Origin: Oceanobacillus sp. FSL K6-2867
GTDB lineage: Bacteria > Bacillota > Bacilli > Bacillales > Amphibacillaceae
Reading direction: 5' to 3'
Length of the DNA stretch: 64,000 nucleotides
Assembly: GCF_037963145.1 (NCBI RefSeq)
Contig: NZ_CP150144.1
Span: 124,001 to 188,000 of the forward strand
Part shown: positions 1 through 8,395 of the stretch, one piece after another
How positions within the stretch are numbered: the stretch's first letter is position 1
Layout of the letters: each line of letters opens with the position of its first letter
Notes under the pieces: model-generated
Databases searched by the model: none
What the model was told of the DNA's origin: nothing
What the model saw: only the letters and a program-made list of their open reading frames with translations
Position numbers and translations under genes: made by a program

Positions 1-465
1 GTCCCATTCAATATCATCGGTATATACAATTATTTGCTTATCCGTATTTGGCACAATTTTTCTAACCTCTTCTTTGATATTATGTGAAATATCATGGTTA
101 AAGTGCTCACGTAGAATGACGGAAACAACAATGCGGTCTTCAGTGGAAGCTGCTTGTGCTTGAATAATATCCTTTTGTTTGCTCAGCTCTTCTGTTATAC
201 GAGCTGACTCTTCATTTGTAAAGGAATCCGAGTAATGCGCAAAGTCAGACTTGTTAGCTGCTTCTTGCTTACTTTGTGGATATCCGCCTCGCTCGCCAAT
301 AGATGGCTGTCTGGACTTATACCTATTATTTTCGTCCGTCTCAGGTTCAAAATGAATAGGCTGTACCATGTCACTCTTTTGTTCCTCAGATGTCTCTTGC
401 CCTGCATTACAGCCTGTAAGAAGTACAACTAAAAAAATCAGGCACATTCCTTTTCTTTTATACAT
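1..465 (-). CDS. coxA: YhcN/YlaJ-family sporulation lipoprotein, CoxA-like (partial, C-terminus outside window)
   Basis: The reading frame is open to the window edge, giving 155 residues without a stop. The N-terminus has a short basic stretch, a hydrophobic core and the lipobox LLTGC with the lipidated Cys at residue 19. A low-complexity polar linker follows, then a segment of the YhcN/YlaJ type (alternating Ile/Val and charged residues). Two ATGs are possible, 471 and 465; a GGGAGG ribosome site lies 9 bases before 465 but only 3 before 471, so 465 is preferred. In B. subtilis coxA, a cortex-associated lipoprotein of this family, sits next to safA; here nadE lies between them. The function is inferred from family and neighbourhood only. 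Confidence 0.65.
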   Translation of the reverse strand, partial: MYKRKGMCLIFLVVLLTGCNAGQETSEEQKSDMVQPIHFEPETDENNRYKSRQPSIGERGGYPQSKQEAANKSDFAHYSDSFTNEESARITEELSKQKDIIQAQAASTEDRIVVSVILREHFNHDISHNIKEEVRKIVPNTDKQIIVYTDDIEWD

Positions 466-533
466 AAACATAGACCTCCCTTACAAATAGTTTGTATAAC
501 GGAGGCCTAATTACACAGTTAAATTAAGGAAAA

Positions 534-1274
534 CTATATTCGATTATACTTCGGTAAACTTGTACGTTTGTGGGCACTTCGCTGATGCATTCTTTCAATT
601 ATTTCCTTATCTGCACTAGCAATATTTTCACCTTTCAAATAGGCGTCAATTACATCATATGAGACACCCATTTCTTTCTCATCTGTCTGGTCTTCCCATA
701 AATCCGCACTTGGTTTTTTTGCAACCACTTGTTCCGGAACGCCAAGCAGTGTTGCCATTTCTCTGACTTCTGCTTTTGTAAATTCAACAATCGGCAGAAT
801 ATCTACACCGCCATCGCCATATTTCGTAAAGTATCCAGTATACCATTCTGAAGCATTATCAGTACCTACTACTAAATAATTGTAGTTCGTAGCAATTGTA
901 TATAATGTACTCATACGCAGTCTTGCTCTTAGATTTGCACCTGCAAGCTGATCATTCGCCGCATTGAACTGCTCCTTTTCATTTAGACGATCCCGAATCT
1001 GCTTATACATGACTTGATGGGTATCTGTTAGATCAATTGTCAGTGAATCGATGGAAGCTTTTTCAATAACATCTCTTGCATCATAAAGATTGGAATCCGA
1101 TGTTTGTATTGGCATCATTACACCGAGAGAGTTATCTGGACAAGCGCGCTTAATTAAATTCGCAACTACAGCCGAATCAAGCCCACCACTTACTCCTACA
1201 AGTAATCCATTCACATGAGCCTGTTTAACCTGCTCTTGTAACCACTCTACAATTTTGTTTATTTCATTTTCCAT
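534..1274 (-). CDS. nadE: Ammonia-dependent NAD+ synthetase
   Basis: This enzyme adenylates nicotinic acid adenine dinucleotide and amidates it to NAD+ in the cytoplasm, the last step of NAD synthesis. The 246-residue protein carries the N-type ATP pyrophosphatase P-loop SGGLDS at residues 29-34. The C-terminal motif KKPSADLWEDQTDE is typical of NadE. There is no N-terminal nitrilase/glutaminase domain, so ammonia rather than glutamine is the expected nitrogen donor. The ATG follows AAGGAGA with 7-8 bases of spacing. The gene has its own SigA-like promoter and follows the safA terminator, so it is probably transcribed separately from safA, possibly together with the lipoprotein gene downstream. 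Confidence 0.93.
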   Translation of the reverse strand: MENEINKIVEWLQEQVKQAHVNGLLVGVSGGLDSAVVANLIKRACPDNSLGVMMPIQTSDSNLYDARDVIEKASIDSLTIDLTDTHQVMYKQIRDRLNEKEQFNAANDQLAGANLRARLRMSTLYTIATNYNYLVVGTDNASEWYTGYFTKYGDGGVDILPIVEFTKAEVREMATLLGVPEQVVAKKPSADLWEDQTDEKEMGVSYDVIDAYLKGENIASADKEIIERMHQRSAHKRTSLPKYNRI

Positions 1275-1310
1275 GCTAATCTCTCCTTGTAAATAGCCCG
1301 TTTATCCTTT

Positions 1311-1338
1311 ATTCTATCATTAATTTTTCATTTTTCAA
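1311..1338 (-). promoter_or_regulatory. SigA-type promoter for nadE
   Basis: On the minus strand TTGAAA (1338-1333) and TAGAAT (1316-1311) are separated by 16 bases, each one mismatch from the SigA consensus. They lie about 40 bases before the nadE start and after the safA terminator. Confidence 0.6.
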
Positions 1339-1391
1339 TTTCGAAAGCCTGCCTTATCAATGAAGCCAAATTTATAATTTGAAATACAGCT

Positions 1392-1433
1392 TGCAAAAAA
1401 AGCAAAATAAAAGAGACGAACTTCATTCGCCTC
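1392..1433 (-). terminator. Rho-independent terminator after safA
   Basis: On the minus strand an 8-bp stem GAGGCGAA/TTCGTCTC (one G-U pair) with a 5-base loop is followed by a T-rich tract. It begins about 15 bases after the safA stop. Confidence 0.75.
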
Positions 1434-1448
1434 GTTAGAAAAATATGA

Positions 1449-2423
1449 TTACTCATTATCGTGCTTATTCGTTGGATTAAATTGTGGGAACATAGGTGGT
1501 TTCGGGTAAGTACTACCGTCTGTCTGTAGTCTTTCGAACTGTGGTGGATACATTTGACCAGTTGACAGTGGCTGCGGTTGTATAGCCTTTAATTGCTGAG
1601 TTTCAGGAACCTCTGCTGTACTTGCTGGATAGTAATCCACCAACTCCCTTGATCCACACCCACAATCTGCCATATGGTGGCCCCCATGTTGCCCATGATA
1701 TGGTGGCATAAATTGAGGTGCCATAAATCCTTCATGAGGATGTACACCATGATGATGACAAGGTGATGGCGGGCATGGTGGTGGGCATGGTGGCGGACAA
1801 TGATGAATATAAATTGGAATCATCGGAGGACAACATTGTTGAACTGGATGATGATACATTGGTGCCGGATAATGCATTGGCTCCATCATCGGCAGATGTG
1901 TCGGCTCCATGACTGGTTTCTGTTCAGGGATTGGTTGCTTTACCTCTTTTTTAACCTCTTTTTTAACTTCCTTTTTAGGCGGTTTTACTTCTTGTTTTGG
2001 TTTCACTTGCTGTTTTGGTTTTGTTTCCGGTGCTTTCATTTGATAAGGCATTTGTTGAAAGTTTATTGTTGTGTATTGATTTATATCCTGTTCCATAATT
2101 GGCATTTGTGGAAGTGATGGAACAGGCATTTGAGGCTTGACAGCTTGATGCAACTTAGAGTCATCTTCAGTAATAACTGGCATCGGCTTGGGAGAAGTGT
2201 CGACATATGGCTTTTTCACTTCTTCCTTTTTGACTTCTTTCCCTGCCACTTTTTCTTTTTTTACCGCCTTGGCATCGCCGGGGATCTTTATTTTCATTCC
2301 TGGCATAATCATATCTGGACTCGATAATTGTGAGTTCACTGCTTTTAACTCTTCAAAATCAACGCCATACTTTTTGGAGAGTTCCCACAAAGTGTCTCCT
2401 TTTTGTACAATGTGTATTTTCAA
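1449..2423 (-). CDS. safA: Spore coat assembly protein SafA (LysM)
   Basis: SafA is an early coat/cortex-interface morphogenetic protein that is recruited by SpoVID and organises inner-coat proteins. Residues 1-50 form a LysM peptidoglycan-binding domain. A Lys/Glu/Pro/Val-rich linker with repeated KKEVKKEV-type units follows. The C-terminal half is very rich in Pro, His, Met and Cys, with CPPPCPPPCPPSPC-type and HHH runs. I chose the TTG at 2423 because homologous proteins begin at the KIHIVQKGDTLW sequence and AAAGGAG lies 11 bases upstream. The longer ATG start at 2444 has no ribosome site and would swallow that site. The LysM and context make the identity firm; the exact start is less certain. 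Confidence 0.88.
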   Translation of the reverse strand: MKIHIVQKGDTLWELSKKYGVDFEELKAVNSQLSSPDMIMPGMKIKIPGDAKAVKKEKVAGKEVKKEEVKKPYVDTSPKPMPVITEDDSKLHQAVKPQMPVPSLPQMPIMEQDINQYTTINFQQMPYQMKAPETKPKQQVKPKQEVKPPKKEVKKEVKKEVKQPIPEQKPVMEPTHLPMMEPMHYPAPMYHHPVQQCCPPMIPIYIHHCPPPCPPPCPPSPCHHHGVHPHEGFMAPQFMPPYHGQHGGHHMADCGCGSRELVDYYPASTAEVPETQQLKAIQPQPLSTGQMYPPQFERLQTDGSTYPKPPMFPQFNPTNKHDNE

Positions 2424-2474
2424 AACGAACCATACTCCTTTCATTGCTTTAGAATCTGGGCTAATTACTCTATA

Positions 2475-2502
2475 TCAGCATATGCACTAGCTGAACAAAA
2501 GT
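2475..2502 (-). promoter_or_regulatory. Possible SigK-type promoter for safA
   Basis: On the minus strand AC (2502-2501), a 16-base spacer and CATATGCTG (from 2484) match the SigK pattern AC-N16/17-CATANNNTA with one mismatch. It lies about 50 bases before the safA TTG. B. subtilis safA is known to be sporulation-controlled. The match is short and could be chance. Confidence 0.3.
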
Positions 2503-3004
2503 TGCCCCTGAATTATGACTGTCTTTTTTGCAATAAATCATTTTTTATAACATTAGGTTTCTTCATATAAAATGGTTTGCTGCCGGACAATAACTGCCAC
2601 GGACACGTTGCTACCTAAACAGATAGCCGTAAAAAATCACATTGCGCAAAATAGAAACCGTTTTCTGAAATCAAAACCAGCAAAGCTGTTGATCTTTATT
2701 GAGGAGGATGAGTTACAGAACGATACGAAATTTATTCTATTTAGTAGCTCATAAGGGTGAAAAGCTACCAAACGTTAAGAGTTCAATTTCATACAGTAAA
2801 CTATAAAGGCGATGAAATACAGAACAGCTTCACGTTCAATCTCATTCGGTAACTTAAAAAAGGTTTTAATGGCATAAAAACAGAGAAGGCACAGCATTTT
2901 TGCACGATTCCCAGAAGATAGGAAAGTACTCTATGATAAACCTGGTATGTCTTCAATGGTAAGCGTTTGAAATTGAGATGAAATATATTATAGTAGGCAA
3001 AATT
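2503..3004. other. Intergenic stretch with no supported gene
   Basis: About 500 bases lie between safA and the pheA terminator. Only short open frames occur (about 60 codons on plus at 2572-2754, about 91 on minus at 2801-3076). Neither has a convincing ribosome site or recognisable sequence. The interval could hold gene debris, but I cannot assign it. Confidence 0.5.
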
Positions 3005-3037
3005 AAAAATGAGTTCGATAAGATCGAACTCATTTTT
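3005..3037 (-). terminator. Terminator after pheA (near-perfect hairpin)
   Basis: A 15-bp perfect inverted repeat, AAAAATGAGTTCGAT and its complement, is separated by AAG. On the minus strand it ends in ATTTTTAATTTTG, about 70 bases past the pheA stop. The AT flanks make it potentially bidirectional. Confidence 0.85.
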
Positions 3038-3104
3038 GAGCAAACAGCTGCTGAAATAACCGTGCCTGATTGTCAAGGGGCACTTTATTTTGTCCTGAAA
3101 TTTT

Positions 3105-3956
3105 CTAAATGTTCATATGGTAAACTGGATATGTACCAAGAATAGTTACTTCACAGCCTAATGCTTCCAGCTCTGCCTTCACACCTGGGAAGAGTACATT
3201 ATCGTACGGCTGGTCAACATCAATAATAAAAAAATAATTACCAAGTCCTGTTTTTGTTGGACGTGATTCGATTTTTGATAAATTCATTTTACGCCAAGAA
3301 AAAGCAGATAGTATTTGATGTAATGCTCCTGGCTTATCGCTTGGTAATCCAATTAATAAGCTTGTTCGCTCCAAGTGGGCTTCATGCTTTATTTGCACCA
3401 AATCTCTGTCCTTTGTAAGCACTAAAAAACGCGTATGATTATTTGGATAATCATGTATGTTCGCCTTAAATATCTGTAAACCATATTCACTAGCTGCAAG
3501 CTTATTCCCTATTGCAGCAATCGGTTCGTTACGCTCGCTTGCAATCTCAGCAGCTCTTCCTGTTGAAGTTGAAAAAACAGTGCTGGCATGTGACAAATTT
3601 TGGTGTAAAAATTGATGACACTGTGCTATCGCATGACTATGTGAATGCACTTCTTGAATATCGGAAAGATTTCCATTAAAATCTTTTCGCACTAACAAAT
3701 GCTGCTGAATTGGTACAACAATTTCAGAAACTATTGGCAGCCTTACCTGGTGAATTAAATAATCAACTGTAATCTGCACCGTCCCTTCAATCGCATTTTC
3801 CAGGGGAACGACACCAATATCTATGGTTCCGTTATCCACAGCATCAATACATTCCGGTATCGTTTGAAAGCTTTGCTTCAATTCATCCCCGAACGCAGTA
3901 TCAACTGCTAATTTTGTAAATGTCCCTTTCGGTCCTAAATAGCCTATTTTCGTCAA
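3105..3956 (-). CDS. pheA: Prephenate dehydratase
   Basis: The enzyme converts prephenate to phenylpyruvate in phenylalanine synthesis. The protein opens with KIGYLGPKGTFTK, the family signature. It has the periplasmic-binding-protein-like catalytic domain with VVPLENAIEGTV, and a C-terminal regulatory ACT domain containing KIESRPTKTGLGNYFFIID, which normally binds phenylalanine. The TTG at 3956 (283 residues) is chosen because GGGGAGG lies 7 bases upstream and homologues start here. The longer ATG at 4010 would overlap the end of obg. It lies 31 bases after obg. In B. subtilis a small ACT gene, pheB, sits between them; here there is no room for it. Confidence 0.92.
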   Translation of the reverse strand: MTKIGYLGPKGTFTKLAVDTAFGDELKQSFQTIPECIDAVDNGTIDIGVVPLENAIEGTVQITVDYLIHQVRLPIVSEIVVPIQQHLLVRKDFNGNLSDIQEVHSHSHAIAQCHQFLHQNLSHASTVFSTSTGRAAEIASERNEPIAAIGNKLAASEYGLQIFKANIHDYPNNHTRFLVLTKDRDLVQIKHEAHLERTSLLIGLPSDKPGALHQILSAFSWRKMNLSKIESRPTKTGLGNYFFIIDVDQPYDNVLFPGVKAELEALGCEVTILGTYPVYHMNI

Positions 3957-3987
3957 AACTGTTCCTCCCCTAAAAGCACAATAGCTG

Positions 3988-5268
3988 TTATTCAATGAAT
4001 TCAAATTCAAAATCTAATAAGCGAATCGTATCGCCATCTTTTGCGCCTCTTTCTCTTAGAGCTGCATCCACGCCCATACCTCTTAATTGCCGCGCAAAAC
4101 GTTGTGTAGCTTCATCTCGCTGAAAATCTGTCATTTTAAATAGCTTCTCAATTTTATTTCCATAAAGTACAAAAGCACCATCTGGATCTCTCGTTATATG
4201 GAACGGCTCTTCTTCTTTCTGGTAACGATATATAACTGTTTCATCCGTATCATCTATTTCTGTCTTATTCTTAGGCGTTTTTTCCAAAAGATCTGCGATT
4301 GCAAATAGGATGTCCCTTAGACCATCTCTTGTTAAAGCCGAAATTTCATAAATAGGTAAGCTTTTATTAAGTTGCTCTTTAAATTTCTCTAAATTTTCCT
4401 TTGCTCCCGGCATGTCCATTTTATTAGCTGCAATAAGCTGTGGACGGCTGGATAATTTTGAATCATATGCTTCTAATTCTTGATTAATCTTCAAATAGTC
4501 GTCATATGGATCTCTGCCTTCAATGCTAGCCATATCAATAACATGAACAATAACTCGAGTTCTTTCCACATGCCTCAGGAACTGATGTCCTAGACCGACT
4601 CCAGCCGACGCACCTTCAATCAATCCTGGAAGGTCAGCCAAAACAAAGCTTCGCCCATCACCAGTATCAACAACACCTAGGTTCGGTGACAGTGTTGTGA
4701 AATGATAATCTGCAATTTTCGGTTTCGCAGCACTTACTACAGATAAAAATGTAGACTTCCCTACACTTGGAAATCCTACAAGTCCGACATCCGCAATTAG
4801 CTTTAGCTCCACTTTAATATTTCTTTCCTGTCCTGGCTCACCATTCTCAGCCATATCTGGTGCTGGATTTCTCGGTGTTGCAAAACGCGTATTGCCGCGT
4901 CCGCCTCTTCCCCCTCGAACGATAACTGCTTGTTGGTTGTGCACCGTTAAGTCAGCAATTACTTCCTCTGTATCTTCATCAATAACTGTCGTGCCTGGGG
5001 GAACAGACAGAATCAACGGTTCAGCATTTTTACCATGCTGCGTTTTACTCATCCCGTTTTCTCCGCGCTTCCCTTTAAAGTGACGATTATAACGAAAGTC
5101 CATTAACGTGTTAAGTCCTTCATCCACTTTAAAAATAATATCTGCACCGTCTCCACCATCTCCACCTGCTGGTCCGCCCATTGGTACATACTTCTCTCGG
5201 CGATAAGCTACTAGTCCGTTACCACCATCTCCGGCTTTTACATACACACTGACCTGATCTACAAACAT
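3988..5268 (-). CDS. obg: Obg family GTPase
   Basis: Obg is an essential ribosome-associated GTPase involved in 50S maturation and, in Bacillus, in Spo0A activation. It has the glycine-rich Obg fold at residues 1-158. The G domain begins with Walker A GFPSVGKS at 165-172, followed by DLPG at 212-215 and the NKMD base-recognition motif. A C-terminal OCT domain (about residues 340-426) is also present. The length of 426 is normal. ATG follows GAGGTG by 7 bases. It lies 17 bases downstream of spo0B, as in B. subtilis, and they are probably cotranscribed. Confidence 0.96.
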   Translation of the reverse strand: MFVDQVSVYVKAGDGGNGLVAYRREKYVPMGGPAGGDGGDGADIIFKVDEGLNTLMDFRYNRHFKGKRGENGMSKTQHGKNAEPLILSVPPGTTVIDEDTEEVIADLTVHNQQAVIVRGGRGGRGNTRFATPRNPAPDMAENGEPGQERNIKVELKLIADVGLVGFPSVGKSTFLSVVSAAKPKIADYHFTTLSPNLGVVDTGDGRSFVLADLPGLIEGASAGVGLGHQFLRHVERTRVIVHVIDMASIEGRDPYDDYLKINQELEAYDSKLSSRPQLIAANKMDMPGAKENLEKFKEQLNKSLPIYEISALTRDGLRDILFAIADLLEKTPKNKTEIDDTDETVIYRYQKEEEPFHITRDPDGAFVLYGNKIEKLFKMTDFQRDEATQRFARQLRGMGVDAALRERGAKDGDTIRLLDFEFEFIE

Positions 5269-5285
5269 TGTGATTCACCTCATTA

Positions 5286-5822
5286 TTACTGCGAAACAAT
5301 TAAACCAAAGCTTACTCCATTCATTGTTTTAGCTATCACTATTTCCGCAGCTTCATCTTTTTGCATTTTCTTGATGTCATCCATTAATTGCTCTGCTTCA
5401 TCCATTTCACAAATGATTGAAAGCATCATTTCTATGCGTGTATCCGATCTTTCTTCTGCAACCAGCTTTACTTCGTATAGCAATTCTGGATTAAGAATTT
5501 CCACGCATCGTTCCATAAAATCATGAAACTGACTTACTAGCAACGAATCCGAAGCATGCAGGTTTTTATACTCCGGATGAATTGTATACGTCAGCCGAAA
5601 ATTATTATAACGCATATTGAATTGGATAATCCACAGCATAAAATCCGGCGCATTCAAATTCATTAGTTTCCGTTCCTCATTATAATACTCTACAATCTCA
5701 CTAAGTTTTTTCTCAGCTTTTTCTATATTTCTCATCCCAACATATCCTTGAACAATTTGCAAATGATTCATTAATTCATGCCGATAATGCTGTAAGATTT
5801 GTACAACCTGCTCCCCCATCAT
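5286..5822 (-). CDS. spo0B: Sporulation phosphotransferase Spo0B
   Basis: Spo0B relays phosphate from Spo0F to Spo0A in the sporulation phosphorelay. The 178-residue protein has the helical-hairpin motif YRHELMNHLQIVQG; His15 aligns with the phosphorylated His of B. subtilis Spo0B in RHDWMNKLQ. The remainder is a divergent ATPase-like fold without ATP-binding boxes, as expected for Spo0B. Overall conservation is low but the position between L27 and obg is diagnostic. Two adjacent ATGs (5822, 5819) follow a GGGGGGAG site; the second has the better spacing. The promoter is not obvious; two hairpins and a repeat separate it from rpmA. Confidence 0.9.
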   Translation of the reverse strand: MMGEQVVQILQHYRHELMNHLQIVQGYVGMRNIEKAEKKLSEIVEYYNEERKLMNLNAPDFMLWIIQFNMRYNNFRLTYTIHPEYKNLHASDSLLVSQFHDFMERCVEILNPELLYEVKLVAEERSDTRIEMMLSIICEMDEAEQLMDDIKKMQKDEAAEIVIAKTMNGVSFGLIVSQ

Positions 5823-5862
5823 GCTCTCCCCCCCATTATTATGAAAGTATAGCAGAAATAAA

Positions 5863-5894
5863 CAAAAAGCGGAAGCAAGCCAATGAAGCTTCCG
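5863..5894 (-). terminator. Hairpin with T-tract upstream of spo0B
   Basis: On the minus strand CGGAAGC and its complement (5894-5888 and 5876-5870) enclose an 11-base loop and run into CTTTTTGTTTATTT. It looks like a terminator just before spo0B. It would insulate spo0B from transcripts that start in the repeat region or leak from rpmA. Confidence 0.5.
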
Positions 5895-5910
5895 AGCATT
5901 TCTTTTTTAC

Positions 5911-5947
5911 TTCCTTCAATTGTAACCTGTGGTCACAATTGAAGGAA
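5911..5947. repeat. Perfect 13-bp inverted repeat
   Basis: TTCCTTCAATTGT and its exact complement flank an 11-base loop. No T-tract follows on either strand, so it is not a standard terminator. It sits between the spo0B-proximal hairpin and the G+C-rich repeat. Confidence 0.7.
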
Positions 5948-5977
5948 ACTACAAATTAATGATTATTTGCTTAATCG

Positions 5978-6125
5978 GAGCAACGATCACCGTCCGGGAA
6001 CGCTCCGGGCGGATGTTTTCCGTGGGCACGGCATCGTGACAACACGCAGCGGCAGCACAAGGGGGCTCAGTAGCCCCCTAAGGTGCGCGAAGTATATTTC
6101 AGGAACGTGTATACGCAAAACATTA
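5978..6125 (-). repeat. G+C-rich intergenic repeat, copy A
   Basis: This stretch is strikingly G+C-rich against the surrounding AT-rich DNA. On the minus strand it shares with the copy at about 50.4-50.56 kb a core running GCCGTGCCC, CATCCG, AGCG and TCCCGGACGG, ending in TGCTCC. It also holds an AGGGGGCT/AGCCCCCT hairpin at 6060-6079. It resembles degenerate intergenic repeats that I recall from other Bacillaceae genomes. The open frame across it on the plus strand is not a gene. Confidence 0.7.
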
Positions 6126-6259
6126 CGGGTTAGTTCGAAGTCTATATTTTTTATGTATAATTAATTCTTTTCAGCAAGAAGATTAAACGAAGTTCAAATT
6201 TTTTTAGTATGTTTCACCAATTTAGCATTGATGGAGTGAGAGTATAAGATATTATCGAT

Positions 6260-6297
6260 AAACTAAAAACTCCAGTCAAAATGATTGACTGGAGTTT
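6260..6297 (-). terminator. Terminator of the rplU-prp-rpmA operon
   Basis: AAACTCCAGTCAA and its complement (13 bp, 5-base loop) are followed on the minus strand by TTTTTAGTTTAT, a few bases after the rpmA stop. Confidence 0.9.
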
Positions 6298-6308
6298 CTT
6301 GAAATTCA

Positions 6309-6942
<634 letters not shown>

Positions 6943-6960
6943 ATTAAAAAACCCTTATGT

Positions 6961-7269
6961 TTATGCATTGATTTTTTCAATTACTAGTTTCGTATAAGGT
7001 TGACGATGACCTTGTTTACGATGATAGTTTTTTCTGCGTTTGTATTTATAAACAATAACCTTTTTTTGACGGCCTTGTTTTTCAACTTTAGCAGTAACTG
7101 TTGCACCTTCAACGTAAGGAGCTCCAACTTTAACATCATCTCCGCCAACGAAAAGAACTTTATCGAAAGTAATAGAATCATTCGCTTCAGCAGAAACTTT
7201 TTCTACATAGATTTCTTGTCCTTCGACAACTTTAACTTGTTTACCACCTGTTTCAATAATTGCGTACAT
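6961..7269 (-). CDS. rplU: 50S ribosomal protein L21
   Basis: L21 binds 23S rRNA in the large subunit. The 102-residue sequence starts [14 protein letters not shown] and contains the KVLFVGGDD and [18 protein letters not shown] segments typical of the family. AAGGAGGTG lies 6 bases before the ATG. It is the first gene of the rplU-prp-rpmA operon and is preceded by a structured leader. Confidence 0.97.
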   Translation of the reverse strand: MYAIIETGGKQVKVVEGQEIYVEKVSAEANDSITFDKVLFVGGDDVKVGAPYVEGATVTAKVEKQGRQKKVIVYKYKRRKNYHRKQGHRQPYTKLVIEKINA

Positions 7270-7375
7270 ACTTGCACCTCCTTAATAGTCTCAGACTCGC
7301 CATACAGGTACTTCAAAAAGTTTAAAACCTGTTCTGTGCGGTTGTAGCACGGGTGCTACGATAATTAACGTATTG
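7270..7375 (-). ncRNA. L21 leader, likely autoregulatory mRNA structure
   Basis: About 100 bases lie between the rplU promoter and start. They contain a strong hairpin, GTAGCAC/GTGCTAC (7344-7359), and further pairing potential near the ribosome site. Bacillus rplU messages carry a known L21 leader at this position, which is thought to bind L21. I identify it from position and the hairpin, not from a covariance-model match. Confidence 0.6.
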
Positions 7376-7377
7376 AT

Positions 7378-7405
7378 GTTATCATGTATCGTCACTGTTT
7401 GTCAA
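7378..7405 (-). promoter_or_regulatory. SigA-type promoter of rplU operon
   Basis: A perfect TTGACA (7405-7400) and GATAAC (7383-7378) are 16 bases apart on the minus strand, at the upstream edge of the L21 leader. Confidence 0.65.
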
Positions 7406-7485
7406 GAACCTGCCTATAAATTATATACATTTTTAGCATTGTGGATGTTCTTGCTGCAATTGACTCTACAATAATAACATTTTAC

Positions 7486-7523
7486 AGTACAAAAAGACTC
7501 TTTGCAAATCATCGAGTCTTTTT
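7486..7523 (-). terminator. Terminator after spoIVFB
   Basis: AAAAAGACTC and its complement with a 13-base loop run on the minus strand into CTTTTTG, just past the spoIVFB stop. Confidence 0.85.
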
Positions 7524-7534
7524 GTTCAGACCTG

Positions 7535-8395
7535 CTATTTATATAAAAATGCATCTCCGACAGACTGATTATATTCCCGTTCATAAAAATAGCTTTGCAA
7601 ACAGTCTGCTTCATCAACGGATTTTCGATTATTTTCAGCATATACGATATAAATCGGATGCTTCTTTTCCCTTCTGAAACGGGAAAATAAGTCGAGAAAA
7701 GAGCTGTCGGGTGCTACGGTAAGAGGGACAACCCCTTTTATTGCTGCATCGCCCTCATATCGCCTTAATAAAAAGCGCATAAAAACATACGAACGCTGTT
7801 TCCAGTCATTTCTATTCTCCATAAAAAGAAATGCCCAAATAAAAAACGAACTTAACGTAAATGGGAAAAATAAAAGTTGAAGTACAAGTATCAATGTGAT
7901 GAAAACCATCGAAAATATAAGTGTGAATTGATACGCTTTTTTGTACGGAAAAAAATAAGAAACAACCAATAAAAGCAATTTCCCCCCATCCAATGGCCAT
8001 ACTGGTATTAGGTTAAATAGAAGAAAGATCGTATTGTAATACAATATCAGTTCCAGGATTGATGCTGGGATGAGCTGAAACGCCTCCATAAGAAAGCAAA
8101 GATAATAGACGACAAGATGTTGATAGGGACCGGCTAGTGTGACAAATGCCTCTTCCTTCATCGATTTATTCCCATGCTCCTCAGTGTCCATCACCCCTCC
8201 GAATACCCAAAGTACAATATACCTGATTCGCCACTTCATCATCCTTGCTGCAATGTAGTGACCAAGTTCATGAAATAATACTAATGCAAAGATAATCAAT
8301 AATTCCAGAAATGTACCTGTCAAAAACGAGATAATTATAAAGATAAATAAAATCGGATGGATATGAATTTTCGGGATATAGTTAAGGAAGCTCAT
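7535..8395 (-). CDS. spoIVFB: Intramembrane metalloprotease SpoIVFB (pro-SigK processing)
   Basis: SpoIVFB is a site-2-protease-family zinc protease in the mother-cell membrane around the forespore that cleaves pro-SigK. Several hydrophobic segments are visible, with the zinc motif HELGH at about residues 42-46. The third zinc ligand Asp lies in PLDGGKLL, near residue 136. A soluble C-terminal part resembles a CBS-like domain. The start is ambiguous: TTG 8398 or ATG 8395; the ATG is preferred. The gene overlaps the end of spoIVFA by 14 bases, so translation is probably coupled to its inhibitor. Confidence 0.94.
   Translation of the reverse strand: MSFLNYIPKIHIHPILFIFIIISFLTGTFLELLIIFALVLFHELGHYIAARMMKWRIRYIVLWVFGGVMDTEEHGNKSMKEEAFVTLAGPYQHLVVYYLCFLMEAFQLIPASILELILYYNTIFLLFNLIPVWPLDGGKLLLLVVSYFFPYKKAYQFTLIFSMVFITLILVLQLLFFPFTLSSFFIWAFLFMENRNDWKQRSYVFMRFLLRRYEGDAAIKGVVPLTVAPDSSFLDLFSRFRREKKHPIYIVYAENNRKSVDEADCLQSYFYEREYNQSVGDAFLYK

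Noticed and set aside
2572..2754. 60-codon plus-strand frame
   Set aside because: No ribosome site and no recognisable composition or homology.
2801..3076. 91-codon minus-strand frame
   Set aside because: It includes the pheA terminator hairpin and has no ribosome site or family resemblance.
5967..6164. 65-codon frame across the G+C-rich block
   Set aside because: It is produced by the repeat; Gly/Arg/Ser-rich nonsense with no ribosome site.
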